DNA from: Pseudopedobacter sp044361595
Lineage (GTDB): Bacteria > Bacteroidota > Bacteroidia > Sphingobacteriales > Sphingobacteriaceae
Direction: 5' to 3'
Assembly: GCA_044361595.1 (NCBI GenBank)
Contig: JBIKIN010000001.1
Coordinates: 240,495-304,494 of the forward strand
DNA length: 64,000 nt
Shown: in pieces, positions 41,676 through 50,553 of the stretch
How the letters are laid out: every line of letters begins with the position of its first letter
Position numbering within the stretch: the stretch's first letter is position 1
Notes under the pieces: generated by a model
Database searches by the model: none
Seen by the model: only the letters and a program-made list of their open reading frames with translations
What the model was told of the DNA's origin: nothing
Position numbers and translations under genes: made by a program

Positions 41676-42812
41676 ATGACTACCATAACTAATGAACTAA
41701 TGACTAGTGAACCATTAACTAATCAAGATTTTTTACCAATTAACGGTACAGATTACATCGAATTTTATGTGGGTAATGCTAAACAAGCGGCTCATTTTTA
41801 TAAAACAGCATTTGGCTTTCAAAGTGTAGCTTACGCCGGGCCAGAAACTGGTGTAAAGGACACTGCCTCTTATATGATTCAGCAAGGTAAAATACGTTTC
41901 GTATTAACTTCTGCTTTACGATCCAATCACCCGGTTGCACATCATGTTTTAAAACACGGTGATGGCGTTAAAGTAATTGCACTTTGGGTAGATGATGCAT
42001 ATAGTGCTCACCAAGAAACTACAAAAAGAGGCGCTCAATCTTTTTTAGAGCCCGAAACTTTATCAGACGAAAATGGAGAAATTAAAAGAAGTGGAATTTT
42101 TACTTACGGAGAAACCATTCACTTATTTATAGAACGTAAAAACTACAATGGTTTGTTTTTACCAGGTTTTGAGCCATATACATCAGCATATAACCCAGAA
42201 GGAATTGGACTTTTACATGTTGATCATTGTGTAGGTAATGTAGGATGGCACCAAATGAATAAATGGGTTAAATTTTACGAAGATACCATGGGCTTCAAAA
42301 ATATCTTAACTTTTGATGACAAAGCAATCTCTACCGAGTATTCTGCACTCATGAGTAAGGTAATGAGTAACGGAAATGGCTTTGTGAAATTCCCAATTAA
42401 CGAACCTGCTGAAGGAAAGAAAAGATCACAGATTGAAGAATACCTAGACTTTTACGAAGGCGAAGGTGTGCAACATGTTGCAATTGCAACCGAAGATATT
42501 ATTTCTACAGTAAGAAAACTAAAAGCAAAAGGAATAGAATTTTTAAACACCCCTGATACTTATTATGATGATCTGTTAGAAAGAGTAGGTAAAATAGACG
42601 AAGAAATAGCTCCACTTAAAGAACTAAAAATATTAGTTGATAGAGATGAGGAAGGTTATTTATTGCAAATTTTCACTAAACCATTACAAGACCGCCCGAC
42701 AGTTTTCTTTGAAATTATACAAAGAAAAGGAGCGCAATCATTTGGAGCAGGAAACTTTAAAGCCTTGTTTGAAGCTATTGAAAGAGAACAAGAATTAAGA
42801 GGGAATTTATAA
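41676..42812 (+). CDS. hppD: 4-hydroxyphenylpyruvate dioxygenase
   Basis: HppD makes homogentisate from 4-hydroxyphenylpyruvate, the step before hmgA. Two vicinal-oxygen-chelate domains are visible: the N-terminal one (YIEFYVGNAKQAAHFYKTAF) and the catalytic C-terminal one with iron ligands in LHVDHCVGNV (His), EGVQHVAIATEDI (His) and VFFEIIQRKG (Glu). The end GAGNFKALFEAIEREQELRG is typical of the family. Length 378 is normal. A strong terminator follows 12 bp after the stop. Confidence 0.97.
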   Translation: MTTITNELMTSEPLTNQDFLPINGTDYIEFYVGNAKQAAHFYKTAFGFQSVAYAGPETGVKDTASYMIQQGKIRFVLTSALRSNHPVAHHVLKHGDGVKVIALWVDDAYSAHQETTKRGAQSFLEPETLSDENGEIKRSGIFTYGETIHLFIERKNYNGLFLPGFEPYTSAYNPEGIGLLHVDHCVGNVGWHQMNKWVKFYEDTMGFKNILTFDDKAISTEYSALMSKVMSNGNGFVKFPINEPAEGKKRSQIEEYLDFYEGEGVQHVAIATEDIISTVRKLKAKGIEFLNTPDTYYDDLLERVGKIDEEIAPLKELKILVDRDEEGYLLQIFTKPLQDRPTVFFEIIQRKGAQSFGAGNFKALFEAIEREQELRGNL

Positions 42813-42824
42813 GAATTAAAATCA

Positions 42825-42860
42825 GACTTACGAAGTTTTTAAAACTTCGTAAGTCTTTTT
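42825..42860 (+). terminator. intrinsic terminator of hppD
   Basis: GACTTACGAAGTTTT (42825-42839) and AAAACTTCGTAAGTC (42841-42855) are perfectly complementary and followed by five T. It separates hppD from the convergent cystathionine beta-synthase gene. Confidence 0.92.
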
Positions 42861-42863
42861 AAA

Positions 42864-44225
42864 CTACCTAGAAATAGCTTCTATAATATCATACTGAGTA
42901 ATAATTTCAATTTTACCGTTTTCTTCTTCTACTAAAACAGCAGAGTTTTCTTTATTAATAAGACTAGAAATACGGTCAATGGAAGTATTTAAATCTACAA
43001 AAGGGAAAGAAGCTCCTTGTATACTAGTCACTTTTGCCGATTTTATTGCAGGATTTTCTAACAGAGCATTTAAAATTTCACTTTCGGTTAATCTACCTAC
43101 AACCATACCTTTTTGTAAAACCGGAATTTGAGAAATATTTAAAGATTTCATGGTGTTTATAGCTTCTAAGACCGTTTTTTCGCTATCTATAGTCACCATT
43201 TCTTGTGGCTCGCGTTTAGCTAAAATAGATTTTGCTGTTAATTTTTCATCCTCTAAAAAACCTCGCTCACGCAACCAATCCTCGTTATACATTTTACCTA
43301 AATAACGTGTTCCATGATCATGAAAAATAATCACCACCACGTCGTCCTTATTCAATTTATCTTTCAACTGCATCAATCCTGCTACTGCTGAACCTGCTGA
43401 ATTACCAGCAAAAATACCTTCTTTACGAGCAATCTCTCTTGTCATTAAAGCAGCATCTTTATCGGTAACTTTTTCAAATAAGTCAATCAAATCAAAATTT
43501 ACATTTTTAGGCAAAAAGTCCTCGCCAATACCCTCAGTTATATAAGGATAAATCTCTTTATCATCAAAAATACCAGTCTCTTTATATTTTTTAAATACCG
43601 AACCATAGGTGTCTATTCCCCAAACTTTAATATTCGGGTTTTGCTCTTTTAAGTATTTCGCAGTTCCAGAAATAGTACCGCCAGTGCCTACACCCACAAC
43701 CAAATGAGTGATTTTACCTTCTGTTTGAGCCCAAATTTCGGGTCCAGTTTGCTCATAATGTGCCTGCGAGTTTGCTAAATTATCGTATTGATTAGGCTTC
43801 CAAGAGTTTGGTACTTCTCGCTCTAAACGGCTAGAAACCGAATAATATGAGCGTGGATCTTCTGGATCAACATCTGTCGGGCAAACAATAACCTCGGCTC
43901 CAAAAGCTTTAAGCGCATCCACTTTTTCTTTAGATTGTTTATCCGTAGTGGTAAAAATGCATTTATACCCTTTAATTACGCCAGCAATAGCCAAACCCAT
44001 ACCAGTGTTTCCGCTTGTACCTTCAATAATAGTGCCTCCAGGCTTTAATTTTCCACTCTTTTCGGCTTCCTCAATCATTTTCAAAGCCATACGGTCTTTA
44101 ATAGAGTTACCTGGGTTAGTTGTTTCTATTTTGGCTAAAACAGTTGCCTCAATATCTTTTGTAATCTTATTCAGTTTAACCAATGGCGTATTGCCAATTG
44201 TCTCTAAAATATTGTTGTACCACAT
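42864..44225 (-). CDS. cystathionine beta-synthase-like PLP enzyme with CBS pair (453 aa)
   Basis: The first 325 residues are a PLP-dependent beta-replacement enzyme: ILETIGNTPLVKLNKI, ETTNPGNSIKDRMALKMIEE with the PLP lysine, IIEGTSGNTGMGLAIAGVIK (phosphate loop), VVGVGTGGTISGTAKYLKEQ, and GIFAGNSAGSAVAGLMQL. The last 120 residues are two CBS motifs (VTIDSEKTVLEAINTMKSL, GRLTESEILNALLEN). Domain order matches cystathionine beta-synthase, joining serine (or O-acetylserine) with homocysteine. Cysteine synthase activity cannot be excluded. The gene is single, convergent with hppD, and has a family B repeat upstream. Confidence 0.92.
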   Translation of the reverse strand: MWYNNILETIGNTPLVKLNKITKDIEATVLAKIETTNPGNSIKDRMALKMIEEAEKSGKLKPGGTIIEGTSGNTGMGLAIAGVIKGYKCIFTTTDKQSKEKVDALKAFGAEVIVCPTDVDPEDPRSYYSVSSRLEREVPNSWKPNQYDNLANSQAHYEQTGPEIWAQTEGKITHLVVGVGTGGTISGTAKYLKEQNPNIKVWGIDTYGSVFKKYKETGIFDDKEIYPYITEGIGEDFLPKNVNFDLIDLFEKVTDKDAALMTREIARKEGIFAGNSAGSAVAGLMQLKDKLNKDDVVVIIFHDHGTRYLGKMYNEDWLRERGFLEDEKLTAKSILAKREPQEMVTIDSEKTVLEAINTMKSLNISQIPVLQKGMVVGRLTESEILNALLENPAIKSAKVTSIQGASFPFVDLNTSIDRISSLINKENSAVLVEEENGKIEIITQYDIIEAISR

Positions 44226-44402
44226 GTTGTAAAGTTAAAAAATATAATTTTAAGCCAATTTAAAAGAAGATAAAACAAACATTATTCCGAGTAATGCGCA
44301 GTTTTAAAATATAGTTTTGATAAGCCTAAATTAAAGCCTAAATACAAAATAGTATTCTTTGTACTACCTATCATTAATAACAGTTTTATATTGATGGGGT
44401 TT

Positions 44403-44506
44403 TTATCTCGAAGAAAAATCGAGATAAACCACGCTATCCGCCGCTGTACTCCGTTTGGCCTATTGCCTTCGGCGGCCAAGCCGTGGTGCCGCTCCTATCG
44501 TTAACC
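44403..44506 (+). repeat. dispersed structured repeat, family B, copy 3
   Basis: The first stem is TTATCTCGA / TCGAGATAA (44403-44427) around the loop AGAAAAA, the same loop as copy 1. A longer GC-rich stem follows: ACCACG (44428) with CGTGGT (44482) enclosing CCGCCG/CGGCGG (44438/44470), and the element closes with CTCCTATCGTTAACCC. The gap 44226-44620 between the two minus-strand genes contains nothing else apart from the serA terminator. Confidence 0.75.
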
Positions 44507-44560
44507 CACTTGTATTGTAGAAACTAGACGAAAAATTAAACCACACATCAACAAAACACC

Positions 44561-44597
44561 AAAAAAAATCGAGGTGCTTTATTCAAACACCTCGATT
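44561..44597 (-). terminator. intrinsic terminator of the serA gene
   Basis: AATCGAGGTG (44567-44576) pairs with CACCTCGATT (44588-44597). On the minus strand the hairpin is followed by eight T (44561-44568). It begins 24 bp beyond the serA stop codon. Confidence 0.88.
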
Positions 44598-44620
44598 CAT
44601 TATCGGCGAAAGCCAAAAAG

Positions 44621-45568
44621 TTAATTCTTTAAATGATCTATAATTAAATTGGCTAATTCTACACCAATTCTCTCTTGTGCTTCATTTGTACTTGCACCAA
44701 TATGAGGTGTTAAAGATACTTTTGGATGCTGCAATAAATCAACCCTTGGATTAGGTTCGTTATCAAATACATCTAATCCGGCAAAGCCTACTTTTCCACT
44801 ATCTAAAGCTGCAATTAGCGCATCTTCATCTATTGTTCCACCTCTAGAGCAATTTACAATTCCTACACCAGCTTTTACCTTTTCAAACTCTTCTACACCT
44901 AAAACTGGTTTTTCTGTAAAAGGAATATGTAAGCTAATAAAATCTGATTGTGCTAAAAGTGTTTCCATATCAACCTTCTTTACGGGTACGTCAACCGTTA
45001 CTCCACCAGAAAGTTCTAGTTTTAAAGTCTTAGGAATGTCGTATAAATCAAAAGCTAAAACATCCATCCCTAGTCCTAAAGCAATTTTAGCTGTTTCTTT
45101 TCCAATTCTCCCAAAACCAATAATACCAATGGTTTTGCCTTTTAACTCAATACCTTTGGCGTATTTCTTTTTTAAATCGTTAAATTTTGTGTTACCACCT
45201 ACAGGCATGGTACGGTTTGCATCGTAAACAAAACGAACTCCGTTAAAAAGGTGGGTAAAAACCAATTCGGCGACAGATTGAGAAGAAGATGCTGGGGTGT
45301 TTTCTACTGCTACACCTTTACTTTTAGCATATTCTACATCAATATTATCCATCCCTACACCGCCTCTACCAATAATTTTTAAATTTGGACAAGCATCAAT
45401 TAAGTCTTTTCTAACTTTTGTAGCACTTCTTACAGTAATACCATCATAAGCGTTTAATTTGCTTGCTAATTCTGCTTGTGGAATATTTACGGTATCTACT
45501 TCTATCCCTGCCTCTTCTAAAAGTTTTTTCCCTATGGGGTCTATACCGTCGTTTGCTAAAATTCTCAT
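44621..45568 (-). CDS. serA: D-3-phosphoglycerate dehydrogenase
   Basis: SerA oxidises 3-phosphoglycerate in the first step of serine synthesis. The protein is a short 2-hydroxyacid dehydrogenase without the C-terminal ACT domain. Visible are ILANDGIDPIGKKLLEEAGI, IIGRGGVGMDNIDVEYAKSK, the NAD-binding IGIIGFGRIGKETAKIALGL, and the catalytic residues in GIVNCSRGGTIDEDALIAAL (Arg), FDNEPNPRVD (Glu) and LTPHIGASTNEAQERIG (His). The missing ACT domain suggests no serine feedback at this enzyme. The gene follows serC, 29 bp away, in one transcript. Confidence 0.93.
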   Translation of the reverse strand: MRILANDGIDPIGKKLLEEAGIEVDTVNIPQAELASKLNAYDGITVRSATKVRKDLIDACPNLKIIGRGGVGMDNIDVEYAKSKGVAVENTPASSSQSVAELVFTHLFNGVRFVYDANRTMPVGGNTKFNDLKKKYAKGIELKGKTIGIIGFGRIGKETAKIALGLGMDVLAFDLYDIPKTLKLELSGGVTVDVPVKKVDMETLLAQSDFISLHIPFTEKPVLGVEEFEKVKAGVGIVNCSRGGTIDEDALIAALDSGKVGFAGLDVFDNEPNPRVDLLQHPKVSLTPHIGASTNEAQERIGVELANLIIDHLKN

Positions 45569-45597
45569 TATTTATTTGTGTTTGGTTGATTTAATTT

Positions 45598-46665
45598 TTA
45601 AGCGTTCTGCTCCGCAAAATCTTGCATGGCTTCTACTAAAACATGTACACTTGTGATAGGTAAAGCATTATATAAAGATGCTCTAAAACCTCCAGAACTA
45701 CGGTGTCCTTTGATACCGATACAGCCTCTTTCTTCTGCAAACTTTAAGAAAGGCTTTTCTAAATCTGGATTTTCTGTTACAAAACATACACTCATATTAG
45801 AACGATCTTCTACAGCAACTGTACCTCTAAATAAAGGATTTCTATCTATCTCTCTGTATAACGCATTTGCCTTGGCAATGTTTTCTTTACCAATTTCTGC
45901 AACTCCGCCTTTAGATTTTAACCATCTTAAATTTAACATAGATACAAATACAGAAAACACTGGTGGTGTATTGTACATACTTTCTGCCTCTATTTGTTTC
46001 TGATAATCAAGCATAGATGGTATTGCTCTACCTGCTTTACCTAAAATCTCATCTTTAACAATAACTAAGGTTGCACCAGCTGGACCAACGTTTTTTTGTG
46101 CTCCAGCGTAAATCAAATCAAAATCAGCAACGTTTATTTCTTTACTAAAAATGTCTGAAGACATATCGCAAACCAATGGAACATTTACTTTCGGAAAGCT
46201 TTGAAACTGAGTACCAAAAATGGTATTGTTAGAAGTAAAGTGGAAATATTCGCTATCGCTAGCAACACTATATTCTTTGGGAATATAACTGTAATTTTTA
46301 TCCTTAGATGATGCAACAACTTCTACCTCGCCAAATAATTTAGCTTCGGCAATGGCTTTTTTGGACCAAACACCCGTGTCTAAATAACTCGCTTTTTTAC
46401 CTTCTGGCAATAAATTCATGGCCACCATGGTAAATTGCAAACTTGCACCACCTTGTAAAAAAATAACCGAATAGCCTGCTGGCACATTTAATAATTCTTT
46501 TACTAAAGCAATAGCTTCATCCATTACGGCTACAAACTCAGGTGCTCTATGCGATATCTCTAAAATAGATAAACCGGTGTTGTTAAATTCTAAAACCCCT
46601 TGTGAGGCTTGTTTGAAAACTTCTTGTGGTAATATGCAAGGACCTGCACCAAAATTATGCTTCAT
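45598..46665 (-). CDS. serC: phosphoserine aminotransferase
   Basis: SerC turns 3-phosphohydroxypyruvate into phosphoserine. It begins KHNFGAGPCILPQEVFKQAS, a family hallmark, and carries GLSILEISHRAPEFVAVMDE, VIFLQGGASLQFTMVAMNLL, and DLIYAGAQKNVGPAGATLVI with the PLP lysine; the C-terminus has GIKGHRSSGGFRASLYNAL. Length 355 is normal. It is upstream of serA on the same strand, giving two of the three steps of serine synthesis in one unit; serB is not present here. Confidence 0.96.
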   Translation of the reverse strand: MKHNFGAGPCILPQEVFKQASQGVLEFNNTGLSILEISHRAPEFVAVMDEAIALVKELLNVPAGYSVIFLQGGASLQFTMVAMNLLPEGKKASYLDTGVWSKKAIAEAKLFGEVEVVASSKDKNYSYIPKEYSVASDSEYFHFTSNNTIFGTQFQSFPKVNVPLVCDMSSDIFSKEINVADFDLIYAGAQKNVGPAGATLVIVKDEILGKAGRAIPSMLDYQKQIEAESMYNTPPVFSVFVSMLNLRWLKSKGGVAEIGKENIAKANALYREIDRNPLFRGTVAVEDRSNMSVCFVTENPDLEKPFLKFAEERGCIGIKGHRSSGGFRASLYNALPITSVHVLVEAMQDFAEQNA

Positions 46666-46725
46666 TTTTATAATTTTTTTTGATGATTCAAATTTAGAAT
46701 AATCTTATTGGTTATTAGAAACTAT

Positions 46726-49167
46726 TTAAAATTTGACAATTAACCTTAGATTTAATTGCCTTGCCGTTAAATAATTTGGTATAGCAAACTGAATGTTGTT
46801 TACATCGGTTACCCACAAATAAGAAACTGTATTATTGATATTAACGGCATTAAAAATCTCGGCATAAATAATAAACGATTTAAAATATTTATCTAGCAAG
46901 CGTGGCTTATGCGTACTTTCTGGATCTAAAATATCTTTAGAAAACCCGATATCAAATCGTTTATAAGCTGGAATTCTATAAACTTGTTGATACCTAGGGG
47001 AATTTGGTGGCCCGGTAGGTAATTTACCCCCATACAATAAATTCATATGGACTTTAAAAGTTGGACTATTAAACAGTTTATCTTGAAAAAATGCTGAAAA
47101 ATTTACTCGCTGATCTGTAGGGCGCTTAATATACCCCGGAAATATAACTTGGGTGCTGCCATCTTCATTGGTTTGAATGTAAGAGTCGCCGTTGATATCT
47201 TCGGCAGTTTTCATCAAAGAAAGTCTAAAATTAGATTCTAAATCTTTTACAAACTCTCCGCTTAAGCTAAAATCTAATCCAGTAGCGAAGCCTTTAGCCG
47301 TTTGATCTGCATAATATCTTAACCTTAAATTTTCTAAGTTATAAGGTGTTAAGTTGTATAGATTTTTATAATAAGCTTCGGCACTAAAACGCATATTTGT
47401 ACCTAAACCTTTGAAATTATAATCGGATGAAAGTACAAAATGTAAAGATTTTTGCGATTTAGCATTTTGGTTTATTATGCCATTAAAATCCCTAAGCTCT
47501 CTATAAAAAGGTGGCTGAGCGTAAAAACCAGCTGCAAACCTATAAATTAAATCTTTCTCGGTGTTTGGCCGATAAGCCATTACTAAACGTGGGCTTATTA
47601 AAATTTCGTTAGTAAAATTATTAAAGTTTAACCTGATACCTCCGGTGTAACTTATTTTATCGTTAATATCACCTGTGTTTTGAGCGTAAGCACTTATTCT
47701 AGTAGTGTTTAAACTATTTTGCGCATCAACAGATTGCGACAATTGAAAATTATTAAAGGTATTTGGTATAGAAAAACCTGCCGAGTCTATCAATTCAAAC
47801 TCTTTTAAAACATCGGCTATTTTATCGTATTGAAATCTAAACCCGGTTTCCCAATAATTCTTTTTATGGGTAAAGTTAAATTTCAAATCACTTGAGAAAA
47901 CATCAGCCCTAAGCTCATTTCTTCCATAATTTTGGTAAGCGCCGATTCCTCTGTTTGCTTTAACTTGGCCAAAGTTACTACTCCCAAAATCGTTATCAAT
48001 CTCGTTAAAAATATAAGAACCTAGAATATCAAAATTCTCTTTTTCTGTAATCAAGAATAAAGAGTTAATCCATTTTAGATTACTATTTTTACTTATTTGA
48101 CTGTTTAAAGTTGCAGATGAAACAATATTTGTGAATTCATCTTGCTCCTGCCCTTCGTAGTTAACACTTAGTCTTAATAATTGATTAAATGTTCCAAACT
48201 CGGTCTCTCTAGATTCTGGTACCAAACCAAATTTGCTGCTATTGTAAATTCCTAAAAAGTTTAAACTCGTTTTGTCAGAAATTTTCCAGTTAAGTAAACC
48301 TTGAAAATCGTTAAACTGAGGATTATAGTTACCAATAACTGGCTGTGAATTTAAAACCGAAGTATTTTTTTTATTTCTATAGGCTAAAGCTAAATTCACT
48401 TTTTTATAGTTAAAAAATGTAGTTGCCGAAACCCCGTTAGTTGCTAAACCTACAATTACTTGGGTAGTATCAAATGTTTTATAAGTTACATCAAGAACTG
48501 AAGATAACTTATCTCCATATTTTGCACCAAAACCACCAGCAGAAAATTTTACATTACCCACCAAATCTGGATTTATTAAGCTTAATCCTTCTTGTTGTCC
48601 GTTTCTAACTAAATAGGGTTTGTAAATTTCTATATCGTTAATGTAAATGAGGTTTTCGTCAAAATTACCTCCCCTAACAGAGTATTGAGAGCTTAACTCG
48701 TTATTGGTAGAAACGCCTGGCAATTGTTTTAAAATAGACTCGAAACTTTGGGAAACATTAGGATTAGTAGACGCCAGTTTGGAATTCACAGAAATCATAC
48801 CTGTATTTCTTGCTTGCTGATCTTCTACCACTACTTGCTTTAATTGTTGCAAATCTTTTTGAAGGGTAATAGATAGGTCAATATCTTTATCAATCACTTT
48901 TACCTCTACATTAATAGATTTAAAACCTAAATAAGAGAAATTTAAAATATAATAGCCTGGTTTTAAGTTTAAACTATAAGCACCATTATTATTGGTTAAT
49001 ATGGTATTTTTTTGATCCTGAATTTTAACGCGTACACCTTCTAATTGTTCTTTTTCTTGATTAATTATTACACCACTAACTTTAAAAGTTGCTTGTGAAA
49101 AACCTGTTAGAGCTAGATTAAAAAAAAGAATAATTAATAAAAATCTTCTAAGCATCTTAAAATGCAA
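46726..49167 (-). CDS. TonB-dependent receptor (813 aa)
   Basis: A signal peptide (RRFLLIILFFNLALTGFSQ) is followed by a carboxypeptidase-regulatory-like domain (ATFKVSGVIINQEKEQLEGV, to about 110), a plug at about 115-225 (SFESILKQLPGVSTNNEL, SQYSVRGGNFDENLIYIND, VKFSAGGFGAKYGDKLSSVL) and a large beta-barrel. The translation could start at ATG 49167, which touches the rpe stop, or at ATG 49155, which gives the more usual MLRR start. It directly follows rpe on the same strand. Substrate unknown; the adjacency does not suggest one. Confidence 0.92.
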   Translation of the reverse strand: MHFKMLRRFLLIILFFNLALTGFSQATFKVSGVIINQEKEQLEGVRVKIQDQKNTILTNNNGAYSLNLKPGYYILNFSYLGFKSINVEVKVIDKDIDLSITLQKDLQQLKQVVVEDQQARNTGMISVNSKLASTNPNVSQSFESILKQLPGVSTNNELSSQYSVRGGNFDENLIYINDIEIYKPYLVRNGQQEGLSLINPDLVGNVKFSAGGFGAKYGDKLSSVLDVTYKTFDTTQVIVGLATNGVSATTFFNYKKVNLALAYRNKKNTSVLNSQPVIGNYNPQFNDFQGLLNWKISDKTSLNFLGIYNSSKFGLVPESRETEFGTFNQLLRLSVNYEGQEQDEFTNIVSSATLNSQISKNSNLKWINSLFLITEKENFDILGSYIFNEIDNDFGSSNFGQVKANRGIGAYQNYGRNELRADVFSSDLKFNFTHKKNYWETGFRFQYDKIADVLKEFELIDSAGFSIPNTFNNFQLSQSVDAQNSLNTTRISAYAQNTGDINDKISYTGGIRLNFNNFTNEILISPRLVMAYRPNTEKDLIYRFAAGFYAQPPFYRELRDFNGIINQNAKSQKSLHFVLSSDYNFKGLGTNMRFSAEAYYKNLYNLTPYNLENLRLRYYADQTAKGFATGLDFSLSGEFVKDLESNFRLSLMKTAEDINGDSYIQTNEDGSTQVIFPGYIKRPTDQRVNFSAFFQDKLFNSPTFKVHMNLLYGGKLPTGPPNSPRYQQVYRIPAYKRFDIGFSKDILDPESTHKPRLLDKYFKSFIIYAEIFNAVNINNTVSYLWVTDVNNIQFAIPNYLTARQLNLRLIVKF

Positions 49168-49839
49168 TTATGCTGAAATTAAATCGGGAGAAATATTTTT
49201 AAGTTCGGCAATGGCATGTATTGGGTCTGTTGAACTAAAAATAGCATTACCTGCAACTAAAACATTTGCTCCTGCTTTTAATAACGCTAAAGAGTTGTGA
49301 ATGCTTACACCTCCATCAATTTCTATCATTAAATTAGGATTAATAGTTGATGTTAGGCTTTTTAATTCTCTAATTTTTGAATAAGTATGTTCTATAAATT
49401 TTTGACCTCCAAAACCTGGGTTAACAGACATAATCAAAACCAAATCTAAATCATGAAGGACATCTTTTAACAAAGAAACTGGTGTATGTGGGTTTAGAGC
49501 CACCCCAACTTTGCAACCCAATTCCTTAATGCTTTGTATTGTGCGATGCAGATGGGTACACGCCTCGTAGTGCACCGTAATAATATGAGCACCTACTTCT
49601 TTAAACTGCTTCAAATATTTATCAGGCTCTACAATCATTAAATGCACATCTAATGGTTTCTTAGCAAAGTTTTGAACTGCAGCAATTACTGGAAATCCAA
49701 AAGAAATATTGGGCACAAAAACGCCGTCCATTACATCGACATGTATTAAATCAGCCTCGCTTTTATTTAGCATCAAAATATCGTCTTCTAATGAAGCAAA
49801 ATTCGCCGAAAGTATGGAAGGAGAAATAAGAGGTTTCAT
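49168..49839 (-). CDS. rpe: ribulose-phosphate 3-epimerase
   Basis: Rpe interconverts ribulose 5-phosphate and xylulose 5-phosphate in the pentose phosphate pathway. The protein shows PLISPSILSANFASLEDDI, IHVDVMDGVFVPNISFGFP, PLDVHLMIVEPDKYLKQF, VLIMSVNPGFGGQKFIEHTY and MIEIDGGVSIHNSLALLKAG, the full set of family motifs with the metal-binding His and Asp. Length 223 is normal. The TonB receptor gene starts at once after its stop. Confidence 0.97.
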   Translation of the reverse strand: MKPLISPSILSANFASLEDDILMLNKSEADLIHVDVMDGVFVPNISFGFPVIAAVQNFAKKPLDVHLMIVEPDKYLKQFKEVGAHIITVHYEACTHLHRTIQSIKELGCKVGVALNPHTPVSLLKDVLHDLDLVLIMSVNPGFGGQKFIEHTYSKIRELKSLTSTINPNLMIEIDGGVSIHNSLALLKAGANVLVAGNAIFSSTDPIHAIAELKNISPDLISA

Positions 49840-49914
49840 GTTTCAAAGATAACAATTACCATAAATTACACATTAGAAAACGCAAATAGATTTTATTTAT
49901 TTAAAATACTATGG

Positions 49915-50002
49915 CGCTCTTTTTTTCACTACAAAGGCAAAAACCACGTCGGGCTATTTCGGGGTGCCGTAATTTTTTAAATGTGAAAAAGCATTTAAAA
50001 AA
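49915..50002. repeat. possible family B remnant and adjacent stem-loop
   Basis: ACCACGTCGGGCTATTTCGG and GGTGCCG resemble pieces of family B (copy 3 has ACCACG and GTGGTGCCG), but the leading hairpin is missing. Next to it TTTTTTAAATG (49973-49983) and CATTTAAAAAA (49992-50002) form an AT-rich stem. The assignment to family B is weak. Confidence 0.3.
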
Positions 50003-50054
50003 TGTACTAAAACCTACATATACCTACCGCAAAAAACCTAAAATTTAAGAATAA

Positions 50055-50086
50055 AAAAACAGCTTAATCTTCATCAAGCTGTTTTT
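50055..50086 (-). terminator. intrinsic terminator of the Zur-like gene
   Basis: AAAAACAGCTT (50055-50065) pairs with AAGCTGTTTTT (50076-50086) around AATCTTCATC. On the minus strand it ends in seven T and lies 27 bp after the stop of gene 50114-50497. Confidence 0.88.
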
Positions 50087-50113
50087 AGTTATTGTAAAAA
50101 ACAAAAAACGAGC

Positions 50114-50497
50114 TTAAGCTTTAGAACATTGTGGACAAAAACCAGATAACGTAAAATTCATCTCTCTAACAACATAGTTGTTTGGTAAACTATAGGAGGG
50201 TTCTACATTTTCGAGACAAGTAACCAATTTACATTTAAGACAGCTGAAATGAATATGATTATGGTTGTGTTTTACAGCACATGAATGGCAGCCGGCGTAT
50301 TTAACAACTCCATCTACATTTACTATTTTGTGTATTGCGCCATCTGATAATAGCCTTTCTAATACACGGTATATTGTTACTCTATCGCACAAACCATCTA
50401 ATTGCTTTTGAATTTCTACATGAGATAAAGCTACCGAAGAGGATAATAATAAATCTTGTATTTCTTTTTTAGCCGGTGTATTTCTGGTTTGTTTCAT
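50114..50497 (-). CDS. Fur-family regulator, Zur-like (127 aa)
   Basis: Residues 5-75 are the winged helix: RNTPAKKEIQDLLLSSSVAL, HVEIQKQLDGLCDRVTIYRV, LERLLSDGAIHKIVN. The C-terminal part is rich in Cys and His: YAGCHSC, KHNHNHIHFSCLKCKLVTCL and the end LSGFCPQCSKA, which gives two CxxC pairs for a structural zinc plus a His cluster. This is a different subtype from the Fur-family protein at 1217 and fits Zur or a related metal sensor. It is divergent from a 13-gene set containing a COG0523 GTPase, a typical Zur target. Two palindromes lie in the shared promoter region. Zinc is inferred, not shown. Confidence 0.85.
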   Translation of the reverse strand: MKQTRNTPAKKEIQDLLLSSSVALSHVEIQKQLDGLCDRVTIYRVLERLLSDGAIHKIVNVDGVVKYAGCHSCAVKHNHNHIHFSCLKCKLVTCLENVEPSYSLPNNYVVREMNFTLSGFCPQCSKA

Positions 50498-50512
50498 TTT
50501 ATAAATTATTAT

Positions 50513-50527
50513 TGCAACAATATTGCG
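50513..50527. promoter_or_regulatory. candidate operator 1 (TGCAA-N5-TTGCG)
   Basis: TGCAA CAATA TTGCG is a near-perfect inverted repeat (4 of 5 pairs). It overlaps the TTG (50523-50525) that would be the -33 element of the plus-strand promoter. It shares TTGCAACA and TTGC with operator 2, whose centre is 39 bp away. Confidence 0.6.
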
Positions 50528-50553
50528 TTTGTAAATATAAACATTTACTTTTG
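50523..50553 (+). promoter_or_regulatory. predicted promoter of the 13-gene metal operon
   Basis: TTG (50523-50525), 20 bp, then TACTTTTG (50546-50553) fits the Bacteroidota consensus TTG-N19-TAnnTTTG. On the other strand TTG-N19-TATATTTA within 50533-50563 could serve the Zur-like gene, so the two promoters overlap face to face. Confidence 0.55.

Noticed and set aside
44282..44479. 65-aa frame inside family B copy 3
   Set aside because: It reads through the repeat hairpins, has no ribosome binding context and is not kept in the other copies.
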